Origin: Nitzschia sp. DOCU1
Taxonomy: Eukaryota; Bacillariophyta; Bacillariophyceae; Bacillariales; Bacillariaceae
Reading direction: 5' to 3'
Length of the DNA stretch: 64,000 nt
NCBI GenBank assembly: GCA_951394045.1
Contig: OX595987.1
Coordinates: 2,666,001 to 2,730,000, forward strand
Part shown: positions 44,027-53,928 of the stretch, piece by piece
Position numbering within the stretch: the first letter of the stretch is position 1
Layout of the letters: each line of letters starts with the position of its first letter
Translations under genes and position numbers: made by a program
Notes under the pieces: model-generated
Told to the model about the DNA's origin: nothing
Databases searched by the model: none
Seen by the model: only the letters and a program-made list of their open reading frames with translations

Positions 44027-44893
44027 ATGATGATGATGATGCCGTCTACATCTGCTGCTGTCGCGGAAAATCACGTGGTCCCTTTCAGCTCCGTGGAAGA
44101 CTACGTTATTGTTCAGCAACCAGATGAGATCCGCAATAATAATGACAATGTGGGGGGCTTCCGGGGCGGCGACAATGAAAACGACGACGATGACTCGTAT
44201 GACTATTGCGAGGATGCCTTTAGTCACGGATCGGTAGATGCAGATGATCAGGACGATGACCACTCTGTCGACCTGACTGTAGGCTCTGAATCGGGGGATG
44301 CCAAAGACAGCATCGTCATCACTGTTCCTTCAGTCCTAATGAAGGATCTTGATGATGCTCATGCTGCTGCCGAACTGGCACGTGCTTCTGACGACGCCTC
44401 GGAAGATAACGAAGGAGCGTCGGCACCTGACGAGGAAACGTCGGCTGAGAAGCCGACTGCTGCATCAGAAACGCAAGCATCGGCTCCCTCGACTAGCAAC
44501 AAGGCTGAAGAGAAGGTCCTCGAAGCAACCCAGACGACCTCTACTACTGAGAATTCCGTGAAACACCCTTCGGCCGCTGCCAAAAGTACGTCATCGGCCC
44601 CACCGGTAACTCTCAGCCGAACCTCTAACAAGAAGAGGCGCAAGAAGCTAAAGCTAATGAAGAAGGCCCAAGCAGCAGCGAATGCCGCGCATTTATTGTC
44701 TGGCCGTTCTGTCGATGGGAACAACGACAAACAGGCCAATCAGGGCAAAAAGACGACATCTTCCTCGGCTGGGCCCGGTCGTAGCGCTTCCAGCAAGATT
44801 GCCAACATTGCCGTCGTCTGTGCACGAGAGACCATGGCGTCTTACCGCCATGAAGTCCTCTGCAGCGGCATGGGCAAGCAATCCTGCTTCTAA
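44027..44893 (+). CDS. Acidic low-complexity protein with basic cluster (unrecognised)
   Basis: A 288-residue frame starts at a run of five ATG codons, so the exact start is uncertain by up to four residues. Residues about 1-90 are Asp/Asn-rich (GDNENDDDDSYDYCEDAF), about 90-200 are Ala/Ser/Thr/Glu-rich and likely disordered. A cluster SNKKRRKKLKLMKKAQAAAN (near 210) looks like a nuclear localisation signal leading into a short Ala-rich helix. The last 20 residues carry three Cys and end GMGKQSCF. No domain is recognised. A nuclear, possibly chromatin- or RNA-associated, intrinsically disordered protein is the mildest inference. Confidence 0.6.
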   Translation: MMMMMPSTSAAVAENHVVPFSSVEDYVIVQQPDEIRNNNDNVGGFRGGDNENDDDDSYDYCEDAFSHGSVDADDQDDDHSVDLTVGSESGDAKDSIVITVPSVLMKDLDDAHAAAELARASDDASEDNEGASAPDEETSAEKPTAASETQASAPSTSNKAEEKVLEATQTTSTTENSVKHPSAAAKSTSSAPPVTLSRTSNKKRRKKLKLMKKAQAAANAAHLLSGRSVDGNNDKQANQGKKTTSSSAGPGRSASSKIANIAVVCARETMASYRHEVLCSGMGKQSCF

Positions 44894-45990
44894 TTGCCGA
44901 CGACCCTGGCACCATCGCTCAACTGGTGTTTCTTACTCTGTTTTCCATTTTGAGTCTGCCATTTTGTTCCTCGTTGTGCCTCGTGCCAACACCTACCATT
45001 GAAGCCATGGTCGCCTTGACAGCTTTGGGAAGTCCAACTTTCAAAACTGTGCAAAAATTTACTGTTCTCTCCTATTGGTGTCTTTCGAAACTTCTGTTAC
45101 AACCAACAAAAACAACGAGAAAAACACAAAACCCTAATCTTGCTTGCTTGCTTTCAAAATTGTATCCTTGCGCATCTATGTCAAGGATCTGCCATAAAAA
45201 TGCTTTTTATTTCCATGTCGAATGATTTTCTCCAACCACCATCCATAATATGCTATAGAATATTTTGTAATAGAAGTCCGTTTTGAAGTTTACAACGTCA
45301 TTATTGTAGCCCGTTTCGGGTTATACGCGACCTACAGAAATCTAATGTATCTTTTGATCTCACCCTCATCTAAAATATAGATTTACTCGCAACGGCGGAA
45401 CACGCTGCTTCTGGCGGCGAGAAGGCAGTGCTTCTTGTGTTTACAAGATTGCACCTCTCTTTCCTTCTTGAATAGTACTGTACTCAGAACCAAGTGTTAC
45501 GAATATTGATTATGCATCTGCGAACTAGCTAGCTACCCTATTTCTATTGCAGGTGCTGTTCTGCTTTTAATAGGACCATCAAAAGTCGGTGGTCACTCGC
45601 TAGAGTAGCTTTCACGGAGCGCTGCCTCATCGTTATGATCTACCGGTAGTTGATTGATGGTAGGTAAGTACATATCATTTAAGCGTATGTTTGCCCGTGG
45701 CGTACTGCCAGCATGGAGGTGTACCTGTACCAAGTAATACTATTAGCGTGGGGGCATGGGGCGGCTCCGGTTTTGAATCGATCTAGTCCGTTTCACCCCT
45801 GATAATAGCGTAATGAAGTAAAAACTGCTCATCCAATGTGCTTCCACAAGGAGGAGGTCTGCTTCCAACCCGACGGCATTCCGTCATCTTCAGATCTCTT
45901 CTCCCCAGAGACACGGTCTTTATCCACACCAAATTGCATACTATTGAGCAACAAGACGCATTGTTGCAGCAGCAACAACTGCTAGATACC
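44894..45990. other. Intergenic region, no gene seen
   Basis: About 1.1 kb upstream of PTPA. AT-rich from 44950 to 45550, with only short frames. The PTPA frame is open upstream to 45838 but has no earlier ATG. I see no tRNA-like B box and no repeat of note. Confidence 0.45.
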
Positions 45991-47283
45991 ATGTCAAACT
46001 TAGCTAATGGCGACGCTGAGCTCCCCCGACGTGGAATTTACAATGACGTCGATATGAAATCCTTCATGGAGTCATCCACCAAAATGGAACTCCTTAACTT
46101 TGTGGAAGCCATGGGCAAGTCGTGCGCATCCTTGGGAACTGGCGGTCAGGAGCAAAGTATTGGATTTGATCCTTCCAATCCATTGCAGGGTTTGCCACCG
46201 AGTATGGCGTGTTTGCATGGAGCTCTGCGGCAAATGATCACATGGGTCGACGATTTTCCGCCCACCAATCCAGAATCGGCACGCTTTGGCAATCCGGCCT
46301 TTCGCCAGTGGCATGCACGACTATTGAGCCGGTCGACGGCAATTCTGACGGCCGTGTTGCAGTCTCGTGATGCCGTGGGGTTATCCAATGAGGAAGCCTC
46401 CCAGCGTGGATGGGACGCTGCGGCTGGAACGACCACTGCCCCAGAGGATGCTTCCATACAGCAGGTTTCGTGTTATCTACATGACTCGTTTGGCCATGCG
46501 ACGAGGCTGGATTATGGCACTGGACATGAGTCCAGCTTTACAGTCCTTCTACTGGTACTCTCCAAGGTGAAATGCCTAGGGCCAGAAATGCCACCAAAAA
46601 TACCCACTCTCCGGTGTGTGGCGTTGTCCATCTTTGATCAGTATCTAAAAGTGACGAGGCGGCTGCAAACAGATTATCGACTCGAACCAGCAGGTTCTCA
46701 CGGTGTGTGGGGTTTGGATGATTATCACTGCCTTCCGTTTTACTTTGGTGCATGTCAACTGCAAGCACTTAGTGGCAGCCAGTCTCTAGGATTTGATTCT
46801 CTACACCACCCCAAAGTCGTTGGTGATGAAAATGTCCTCAGCGACTATGGCGATCAGTTCCTTTACCTGGGATGCATTCGTTATATTCGAGAATTGAAGC
46901 GTGGGGTTCCTTTCTTTGAGTCGTCTCCCATGCTCTATGATATCAGTCAGACAATGCCTACTTGGGATAAGGTTGCCAGAGGGATGCTTCGCCTCTATCA
47001 AGGCGAGGTCTTGGACAAGCGTCAAGTGGTCCAACACTTTCTCTTCTCCAAATTGTTTCCAATGACTTGGACTCCTTCCCAGATGACAGAACGACAAGCT
47101 CCGACAGAGACATTCCGTGTCGATGCCGGAACGGTAAGACGCAATCCAATGCCCGTCACCCGGGCTCCATGGGCTACTCAGCCGCCGGGGAGTTCGGGCG
47201 CTGACATGTCGCCAACGCGTGCACCGTGGGCCGATGACGGTGACGATCCCATGGCACCCACCAAGGCTCCTTGGGCAAAATAG
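45991..47283 (+). CDS. PTPA: PP2A phosphatase activator PTPA (PPP2R4), with repeated tail
   Basis: One exon from an ATG at 45991 encodes 430 residues. The family signatures follow in order: RFGNPAFRQWHARL, LDYGTGHESSF, GVWGLDDYHCLPFYFGA and KVARGMLRLYQGEVL. PTPA is a prolyl isomerase-like chaperone that, with ATP and Mg, helps build and activate the PP2A catalytic subunit. After the normal C-terminus (ends near 375) there is an extra tail of about 45 residues holding three copies of T(R/K)APWA: VTRAPWATQ, PTRAPWADD and PTKAPWAK. The frame stays open upstream but lacks an earlier ATG. Convergent with CLU, about 75 bases away. Confidence 0.95.
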   Translation: MSNLANGDAELPRRGIYNDVDMKSFMESSTKMELLNFVEAMGKSCASLGTGGQEQSIGFDPSNPLQGLPPSMACLHGALRQMITWVDDFPPTNPESARFGNPAFRQWHARLLSRSTAILTAVLQSRDAVGLSNEEASQRGWDAAAGTTTAPEDASIQQVSCYLHDSFGHATRLDYGTGHESSFTVLLLVLSKVKCLGPEMPPKIPTLRCVALSIFDQYLKVTRRLQTDYRLEPAGSHGVWGLDDYHCLPFYFGACQLQALSGSQSLGFDSLHHPKVVGDENVLSDYGDQFLYLGCIRYIRELKRGVPFFESSPMLYDISQTMPTWDKVARGMLRLYQGEVLDKRQVVQHFLFSKLFPMTWTPSQMTERQAPTETFRVDAGTVRRNPMPVTRAPWATQPPGSSGADMSPTRAPWADDGDDPMAPTKAPWAK

Positions 47284-47357
47284 ATAAACTAGTTCGACAC
47301 GTATAGCTGGTTTATTTTACGAATAGGAAATAATGATCTACTTGCAAGCAGGAACGA

Positions 47358-50300
47358 TCATTTCTTGCCTTTCTTCTTTTTGTTGTTCTTTTTCTTTCTC
47401 TTTTCCTCCTCGGCCGCTTCTTCAGCTTCAATCTCGTTCGCAATCTTCAAGGCGGCGGCCTCTTCATCTTTCTTCTTGGCATTTTCTGCCAGTTTGCTGC
47501 CCATTTGGACAGCGGCCGCCATGTACTGCTTCAAAGCCATTTCGCTTGTTCGAGCGAGTTGGTGGCTCTCGCCAAGCAACACAGAAAAGACATCGTAGGC
47601 TCGCCTCTCTGTGTCGACAGCCTCCTTGAGTTCGCCTAGTCCAGCGAGGGCACTAGCTTGGCTCCGGAACACCATACCCTCCAACAAACGATCCGCCGAT
47701 TGGCGGGATGCCGATTCTTGGTAGAACTTCAATGCCGTCCTTAGATCACCAATGCTGTGGTAGACAGTGCCGGCCTTGTGGTAGGCGTTGGCAATCTCCA
47801 CGTGGTTGGGTCCACCCATCAGTTCCATCAGGTAGATGGCGGCACGAAGGTGCTTAATAGCCTTGGCGAATTGTCCCGCGGTCACCAGCATTTGGAAGAT
47901 CATCAAATGCGTGCTTATCACGTCGGGGGAGTCAAAGCCGCTGACTTGAACTGTCAGACCAAGACCCTTCAAAGCATTGGCAGCACCATGAGCCGGCTCC
48001 TGGGCATCACTTAGGATGGAGGCCATCAGATCAAGACAGCGAACAACGCCTGGGTGAGCAGGTGCGTCTGTTACTCGTTGGTACAGACTACATGCTTCTT
48101 GAGCCAAATCTAGGGCCCTGGGCAGGGCACGGTTGCTATGATGAATATGCGCCGCTTCGAGGGTGCCCCTTGCATCCGGCAGTGATATGTGCAAAGGTGG
48201 AAGACCCGTAGCCGGGCCCAAGCTGCAAGGGACAAATCCTTCAATATGAGCGGCCGCGGCTTTCATCAGTGGTACAATGTCAATAACGTCCACTGGCGAG
48301 ATGGGATAAGATGCCATCATCTGACAACCGTAGCCGCCAACGCTACACAGACATTTCCCGCCCAGAGGGTAGGACTTGGCTGCCAGACGTACTCCTGTGC
48401 GCTGGCAAACTCGTCGTAACAACGCTGGGTATCTCGCCCTGCTGCTTTTGCCTTGTCTGTTGTACAAGGTCAAAGTGTATCTGAATCTGCGTCCGATCTC
48501 AGCTTCGATGTCTTTCCACACATCGAATCGACCACGAACCGATCGTGGCAGAGCATCGCCTTCACCACCGCCATCGAAAAATGTGAGGGCGTTGTAGTCA
48601 TCCTCGTCGGGTTCATTCGCCGCGCGCTTGGCCATTCTCTTTTCCGTTTGTGCTGCTGTTTCTTCACCATCAGAAACGAGAGCGCTCAAGAATGAAGCAA
48701 CGGTCTGCGCCGGATTGAATGCTGCGGTGGCACCGTTTTCAGTGAGGTATCTGTCGAGTACATGCTTTGCTGCTCGGGCTACGATCTCTGTTTCGAGCAA
48801 TTCCAACCAGTAGTGTGATAGGATACGACGATCAAATTTGTTGCTTTGCTTGAGAATTTCTTCTCGTTTTCGGTCGGTTTCTTCCTCGATCTGAGCTAAA
48901 GAAGCCAATCGACCGAGATACCGGCAGTTCACTCCATGCTGGTGCAAAAACTGGGTAAGACTGTTTCCATCTTGAGGCACTTGATGCCACGACCCATCCC
49001 GAATCTCACGCGTAATTCGAGGGAGCATTTCGTCCCACAGAAATTCGGCAACGTTACGAGCCATTTCCTCGTCCTTCTTTATTTGCTCGTGTGCGGCCGG
49101 ATCGATGCTTTCAAGCGTGTTGATGTCGGGGAGGAAAACATTGACGTTAAAACGCAAGGACTTGAAATATTCCATGTCCTCTTCTGTCAACTGTTGCTGC
49201 TCCTGCGCTTTCGAGCTGTCTGACTTTCCGTCGCCGCTCTTGGCTTCTTCCGAGCTTTGGGTCGACTCATCAGGTTTTGCCTCATCCTTTTTCACATCTT
49301 CGCTGCCATCAGCTTTTTCTTTTTTGTCAGCGTCGGCTTTCTCCTTCGTCGCTTTCTCCTTTTCGTTTAAATAACGAGCCATGTGCACTTGAACATAATT
49401 GGTGACGAGCTCAGAACGAAGAACAGAAAGTGTCCACTCATCGTCCTCGATATCTCTTGGAATAAGGCCAGATTTCCCATCGTCCTTCAGAAGACTCTCC
49501 CATCGTCCAGTGCCCCCCTTTGATGCAGGGATCCAGTTCGCATCGCGTGGAGTCAAACGTGTCATGTCCAAAACGTACTTTCTTTGGTCGCTTCCTTTGA
49601 TACCCTTAGCTTCGATGGGCGCGCAAGCTTGAATCGTAGGTCCCAACTCTTCGCTGCTCTCGTTTTCCTTCTTTTCGATTGGGAATGGAAGTGCCGATCG
49701 GGCAGCTTCGATTTCCTTCACTCGTTCCGGTGAAAGGGGCTCACGAGGAAGTGGACGCGTTGCGATCATAAGACTCTTGCCAAGCGTGTCTTCGAGAAGC
49801 TCGTGCATTTCCTTATCCCAAACCAGGGGCGATCCGGCCTCGACGGCCCCGTAAAGCAGCGTATGCATTTTGTCTCCGGTGAGGATTCCAGGCAGAATGC
49901 TCTGGCACACATACCTCGTACCAAGATAGTCAATCAGCACTGTAGCCAACGTGTGCAAACGAATACGTTCCATGCGGTGCAAGACGCCCAGGCAGTGGAC
50001 GTCACGCGAAGCTGATTTCCGAGCTGCTTTGTCTCCCTTCGCCACCTTGAAAGTTTCTACACCAGCGTCCACCGCCCGCGAGAAAAATATGTTGTTGTGC
50101 AAGTACACCTGGGAACGTGTGGGCTCGTTCGGATTCATGGGGCCAATTTGCCCTTCGCAAATAGCCTTGACTCCGAACAGCGCGGCCTCGCCAAAATCGT
50201 TGAGCACCTTGTAAATGACCCGGGCGCGTTCCAGCCTCTCTGGGAGGGATGCTGTCGACATTTCTCGTGCACTCTGAAGTTCTTCGTTCCAGTCTCTCAA

Positions 50301-51923
50301 TGACCCAGTGCGAATGTCAAGTCCAAAGTTATTCGCCAGTGCGTCTTCAGTCCTTGAGATGTTGTACACATGTGCCTTATTCCTTGTCCAAAAGTCTTCC
50401 TCCTCCCTGCCAACCTTTGGAATCGGCACAAGCCATGATGGGGCTTGAATGAGGGCATCGATGCCCTCTGCAGCAGATGCGGCCGAAGGTTGGGAATACC
50501 CGGAGAAATCGCCACGAATTGCCACGCGAAACAAGGAGTGAAAAGGCCCGTCCTCGTTGAGCTTGGCTGTGTACTCGGCACGCGCTTTGGACGCCAACAA
50601 CGCTTGCTCCCACTTTTCGCACAACGACGGCGAGGATTGCAGTAAACAATCTAAGAGCTCGTGCGAAAAGCACGGTTTTGCAGCTGGGGCTGGGTCGAAT
50701 TTGGCGTTTCGGCCCACAGTGGACGAACGATTCACGTAAAATCCCGTAGGAGTGGCGGTAATATGAATGGCCTCCGTGGCTCCAGGAGGAAAGACCTCCA
50801 AATATGCCAAGTCTCCCATGAGTCTACGGCCTGGTGGAGGGGGGTGGAAACCACTGAAGTTGACTGTGCATTCTACTCGAGTTTGCTGCTCCAATTCGTT
50901 CAATTTTGGAATCGTTTCTCGCATCGATTGCTCGTACGTCGTTTCTTTACCTTCCCCTTCTTCGTCATCGTCCTTCGATTCAGACCTGTCTTTGCCCTTC
51001 TTGTTCTTCTTCTTCGACTTGGCTCCGTTCTCTTTCTTTCCCTGCGACAGAATAACATCGGCATCCTCTGAATACAAGGCCGGGTCCTCACCGCAGACGA
51101 GATAGAAAAAGTCCTTCAAGTTGGACGTATCAGCGGCCACTGGCTTATCAGGTGGATAAGCTGGCATGTCCTTGGGTGGCTCTTTTTTGGTTTCCTCTTT
51201 GCCGTCTTTCTTTTCCTCGCCAGACTTTTCTTTAGCGCCATTGGCTCCGTTTGTTTTTGTTTCTTCGCCCTCATCCTGAGCCTCAGGAGTTTCCTCTACA
51301 GAGTCAGACTTACGTTTGGATTCTACGCCATCGTCGAGAGACATGCTACTAGGAGCATTTCCGTCCAAAAGAGCTCTCAAACGGGTCACGTGGTCTCGGA
51401 CCAAGGCAACATCGTATCGCTCCAGAACGATGCGAATCCCTGATCCGTCTTGGAGCCCCTGGGGCAACATAGACTGGAGATCACCGTAATCATCTAGCGC
51501 ACCAGTTGGTCCCGGTGAAGCAGTATTCTGTGCCAATGACTTGATGGCCACGGGCACAGAAACGACAGCATTGACTCCTGTGTAAGGCGAAATGGTCGGG
51601 CGGTTTGGATTAACTTTTGGTGGGGTTTTGGGGGGATCTTCCAGCTCAAAGCGAAAGTTCGTTAAATGAGCATATCCCCACACATCACTGAGTGCCTGAC
51701 GGATCGAAGTTACTTGTTCTTCCACTCGAATCGCTGGAAGTAGAATGGCATCCTCGGGAACGACGGTGCCTGATTTCTGCCGCGGAGGGAGAATGACCAG
51801 GTTTTTCAAAATTTGGCTACCGACGGGAGCGTCGTCCACTGGTTGAGATGCTCCCTCCTCCTCGAGGGCAGGCACCTCGGAGTCCGACTTTGCCGGGTCT
51901 GGGGTAGCTGTTTCCTCGGTCAT
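47358..51923 (-). CDS. CLUH: Clustered mitochondria protein (CLU/CLUH)
   Basis: One exon encodes 1521 residues from an ATG at 51923. Order: an N-terminal ubiquitin-like CLU_N region (about 90-200), a charged low-complexity Lys/Glu linker, and the central Clu domain (RDWNEELQSAREMSTASLPER through NNIFFSRAVDAG). Next comes a region resembling the eIF3-p135 segment (HGVNCRYLGRLA). A C-terminal TPR block includes NAYHKAGTVYHSIGDLRTAL. The end is a Lys-rich tail. CLU proteins bind mRNAs of mitochondrial proteins and control mitochondrial distribution. The frame continues to an upstream ATG at 52082 that would add 53 basic residues. A donor-like GGTGAG lies between the two, so I prefer the downstream start. 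Confidence 0.93.
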   Translation of the reverse strand: MTEETATPDPAKSDSEVPALEEEGASQPVDDAPVGSQILKNLVILPPRQKSGTVVPEDAILLPAIRVEEQVTSIRQALSDVWGYAHLTNFRFELEDPPKTPPKVNPNRPTISPYTGVNAVVSVPVAIKSLAQNTASPGPTGALDDYGDLQSMLPQGLQDGSGIRIVLERYDVALVRDHVTRLRALLDGNAPSSMSLDDGVESKRKSDSVEETPEAQDEGEETKTNGANGAKEKSGEEKKDGKEETKKEPPKDMPAYPPDKPVAADTSNLKDFFYLVCGEDPALYSEDADVILSQGKKENGAKSKKKNKKGKDRSESKDDDEEGEGKETTYEQSMRETIPKLNELEQQTRVECTVNFSGFHPPPPGRRLMGDLAYLEVFPPGATEAIHITATPTGFYVNRSSTVGRNAKFDPAPAAKPCFSHELLDCLLQSSPSLCEKWEQALLASKARAEYTAKLNEDGPFHSLFRVAIRGDFSGYSQPSAASAAEGIDALIQAPSWLVPIPKVGREEEDFWTRNKAHVYNISRTEDALANNFGLDIRTGSLRDWNEELQSAREMSTASLPERLERARVIYKVLNDFGEAALFGVKAICEGQIGPMNPNEPTRSQVYLHNNIFFSRAVDAGVETFKVAKGDKAARKSASRDVHCLGVLHRMERIRLHTLATVLIDYLGTRYVCQSILPGILTGDKMHTLLYGAVEAGSPLVWDKEMHELLEDTLGKSLMIATRPLPREPLSPERVKEIEAARSALPFPIEKKENESSEELGPTIQACAPIEAKGIKGSDQRKYVLDMTRLTPRDANWIPASKGGTGRWESLLKDDGKSGLIPRDIEDDEWTLSVLRSELVTNYVQVHMARYLNEKEKATKEKADADKKEKADGSEDVKKDEAKPDESTQSSEEAKSGDGKSDSSKAQEQQQLTEEDMEYFKSLRFNVNVFLPDINTLESIDPAAHEQIKKDEEMARNVAEFLWDEMLPRITREIRDGSWHQVPQDGNSLTQFLHQHGVNCRYLGRLASLAQIEEETDRKREEILKQSNKFDRRILSHYWLELLETEIVARAAKHVLDRYLTENGATAAFNPAQTVASFLSALVSDGEETAAQTEKRMAKRAANEPDEDDYNALTFFDGGGEGDALPRSVRGRFDVWKDIEAEIGRRFRYTLTLYNRQGKSSRARYPALLRRVCQRTGVRLAAKSYPLGGKCLCSVGGYGCQMMASYPISPVDVIDIVPLMKAAAAHIEGFVPCSLGPATGLPPLHISLPDARGTLEAAHIHHSNRALPRALDLAQEACSLYQRVTDAPAHPGVVRCLDLMASILSDAQEPAHGAANALKGLGLTVQVSGFDSPDVISTHLMIFQMLVTAGQFAKAIKHLRAAIYLMELMGGPNHVEIANAYHKAGTVYHSIGDLRTALKFYQESASRQSADRLLEGMVFRSQASALAGLGELKEAVDTERRAYDVFSVLLGESHQLARTSEMALKQYMAAAVQMGSKLAENAKKKDEEAAALKIANEIEAEEAAEEEKRKKKNNKKKKGKK

Positions 51924-52458
51924 GGTCTTTGTAATGGACCCCAAAGACCCTTTCTCACCTTGCAAGAAAGATTTTCTGTTTTTGTGGCCAGGATCTTGTC
52001 TTGCGACCCTCCGTTGGTCGTCGGATCGCGGCGAAGCGCGTCGAACCTTCGAAGTGTCCCCCAAAAGGAGAAGTCTCGTCATCTGAGCCACAGAAAATTT
52101 TACGTGGCGAATGTACTAGTCGCGAGGTATGGGAAGGAACCGCGAGGTCTGGATGACGCAGGCAGATGGTCACAGAATCCAGCGCCTGCCGGCTGTATTC
52201 ATTCGGACGAGTCGTGGCCGTTAGTCGAGGAGGAGCAGAAAACGCCAATTTAACGTCGATTCTTTAATTTAAACTTTTGCAAGATGAATATTCTTCGCGG
52301 CCTCGTGACGCCCGCCCGCCATTTCGTATCTCACATTTTGTTCGTTGGCAGATTGTGCATTTGTGTGGAACCGACGGACACCTGTCGATGATACAATAAT
52401 TGCCGTGTTTCCATTTTGATTACTTCTGTTGAATCTTTAGCTTCTCGTTTCGAATACC
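51924..52458. promoter_or_regulatory. Divergent intergenic region, CLU / type I membrane protein
   Basis: Head-to-head starts 535 bases apart. The proximal 160 bases next to CLU are open in the CLU frame and may be leader or an N-terminal extension. No other feature recognised. Confidence 0.45.
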
Positions 52459-53619
52459 ATGATGTTGAATAGATTGATCATTGGACTTGCTATATCAGTC
52501 GCCGGTGTTGCTGGCAACGAAAATTCCGGCGGCGACGGCCAGCCTGACTACATGGGTGTGAGTCATTCTGTCGAGCTTCCTTGGAGGCCATTCCAGAGCT
52601 TTTTCCTTTATGCAGTCTCTCTCATCACTTTTGTTTCCCCTTAGGTTTTCAAAACATCGTCGTTCATGGCACTGGAGTGGGGTGTTGGCGACACTTCCTT
52701 CGTGGGATACAATGCGCAAGAGCTCTTTGATATCGAAAGCGGGGCATCCAAGTACTTCAATGAGCTCCTGTCCGACAAGGCATTGAGCGCTTTCCAGAGA
52801 CCAAACGAGTTTGTAGAAGCCTCTGTTGCGGTTCGCAGACAAATTCTAACGGGCCAGAACATGATCCTGGAAACGACGTTGAACGTTTACCACATTGGAG
52901 ATTCGGGGATTGCAGACCTCTCTGATTTGCTTCGGTTTGTCACAAACAAGAACACCACGGGCTCTGGGGACTTTTTGGTTCTTGATTCCTTGATTGGATT
53001 TAATGTCGGAGTGGACATGGTGTCGTTTGTCAATGCTAAGGAATCAGAGGCCCTTGCTGGTGGCTTTGATCCCTACTATCTTCAGTTCAAGGAGAACACT
53101 GATGGGGAGGGGTACACAGAAAGCGAGAAGACTCTGATTGTGGTTGTTTCGGTCCTCTCTTTTGCGGTGCTTGCCCTCTCGTTCATTTTGATTTGGATCG
53201 CAGGTGGCTGGCTGATACTCCGGCGGCAAGTCCAGATCCTGCTTCACCGGGAAGAAGAGCTCACAAGGATGACTCAAGGATTGGAGCAAAAGCCGACACG
53301 AGATACCGAGGACGATAACAGCCCTCAGAAGGAAGATGAATCAAACTTTACAAATCCTTCTGGTATTCTTGGTGTCAATCCATACTATGGAAAGTCAACG
53401 AACACATTCGAGGGTCTCGGAGTCAAGATGACCCCGGGAAGACCAAAAGACGCAGAGCTAGATAGTGAAATCGGCACGCCAATGAGCGAGTACTCTGACT
53501 CGGGACGAATCCCGATCGGCATTACTTCCATGCGGAAGCTACTTGCAAATCGCGAAAGCCAAGAAAATGTGGCGCCAAACAACCCCTATGGCATCAAACG
53601 ACTTCAATATGATGACTAG
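52459..53619 (+). CDS. Small type I membrane protein (unrecognised)
   Basis: Exons 52459-52557 and 52645-53619 (phase 0) encode 357 residues. A signal peptide MLNRLIIGLAISVAGVAG is followed by an outside domain of about 175 residues with NTT glycosylation potential. One strong helix (TLIVVVSVLSFAVLALSFIL, about 196-222) precedes a cytoplasmic tail of about 135 residues. The tail is charged, and several NPYYG / NPYG sites in it resemble sorting or phosphotyrosine-like short motifs (GVNPYYGKS, PNNPYGIKR). No known family. Start chosen at the first of two ATGs. Convergent with the 854-residue gene. Confidence 0.72.
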
Positions 53620-53928
53620 CTATCAGATCTGCGACCGAAATAAAATATTGTACTGTAGACTGGAATTATCCGATCACATAAAGTGCTTTTTCGCCATAGA
53701 GCCGCTGCTGGCGCGGGTAGTTGTGACATTTGTAGCACCTGGAGCCACAATAATGGCCTCTACTTGATGAATTCGACAGCCGGACACGTCTTAAACTCGC
53801 GGGTTGTTCGAGAGACAACGAATCCTCGCATCTAGAGGGCAATCTAATTCGTGAAAACAATAGTTGAAGGAAAGAGACCTATAGTATAGCCATATAGGAG
53901 TAGCCAATGATCCATCTTCTTGGGCCCT
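53620..53928. other. Convergent intergenic region
   Basis: 309 bases between two 3' ends, AT-rich, presumably both polyadenylation regions. No gene seen. Confidence 0.5.
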
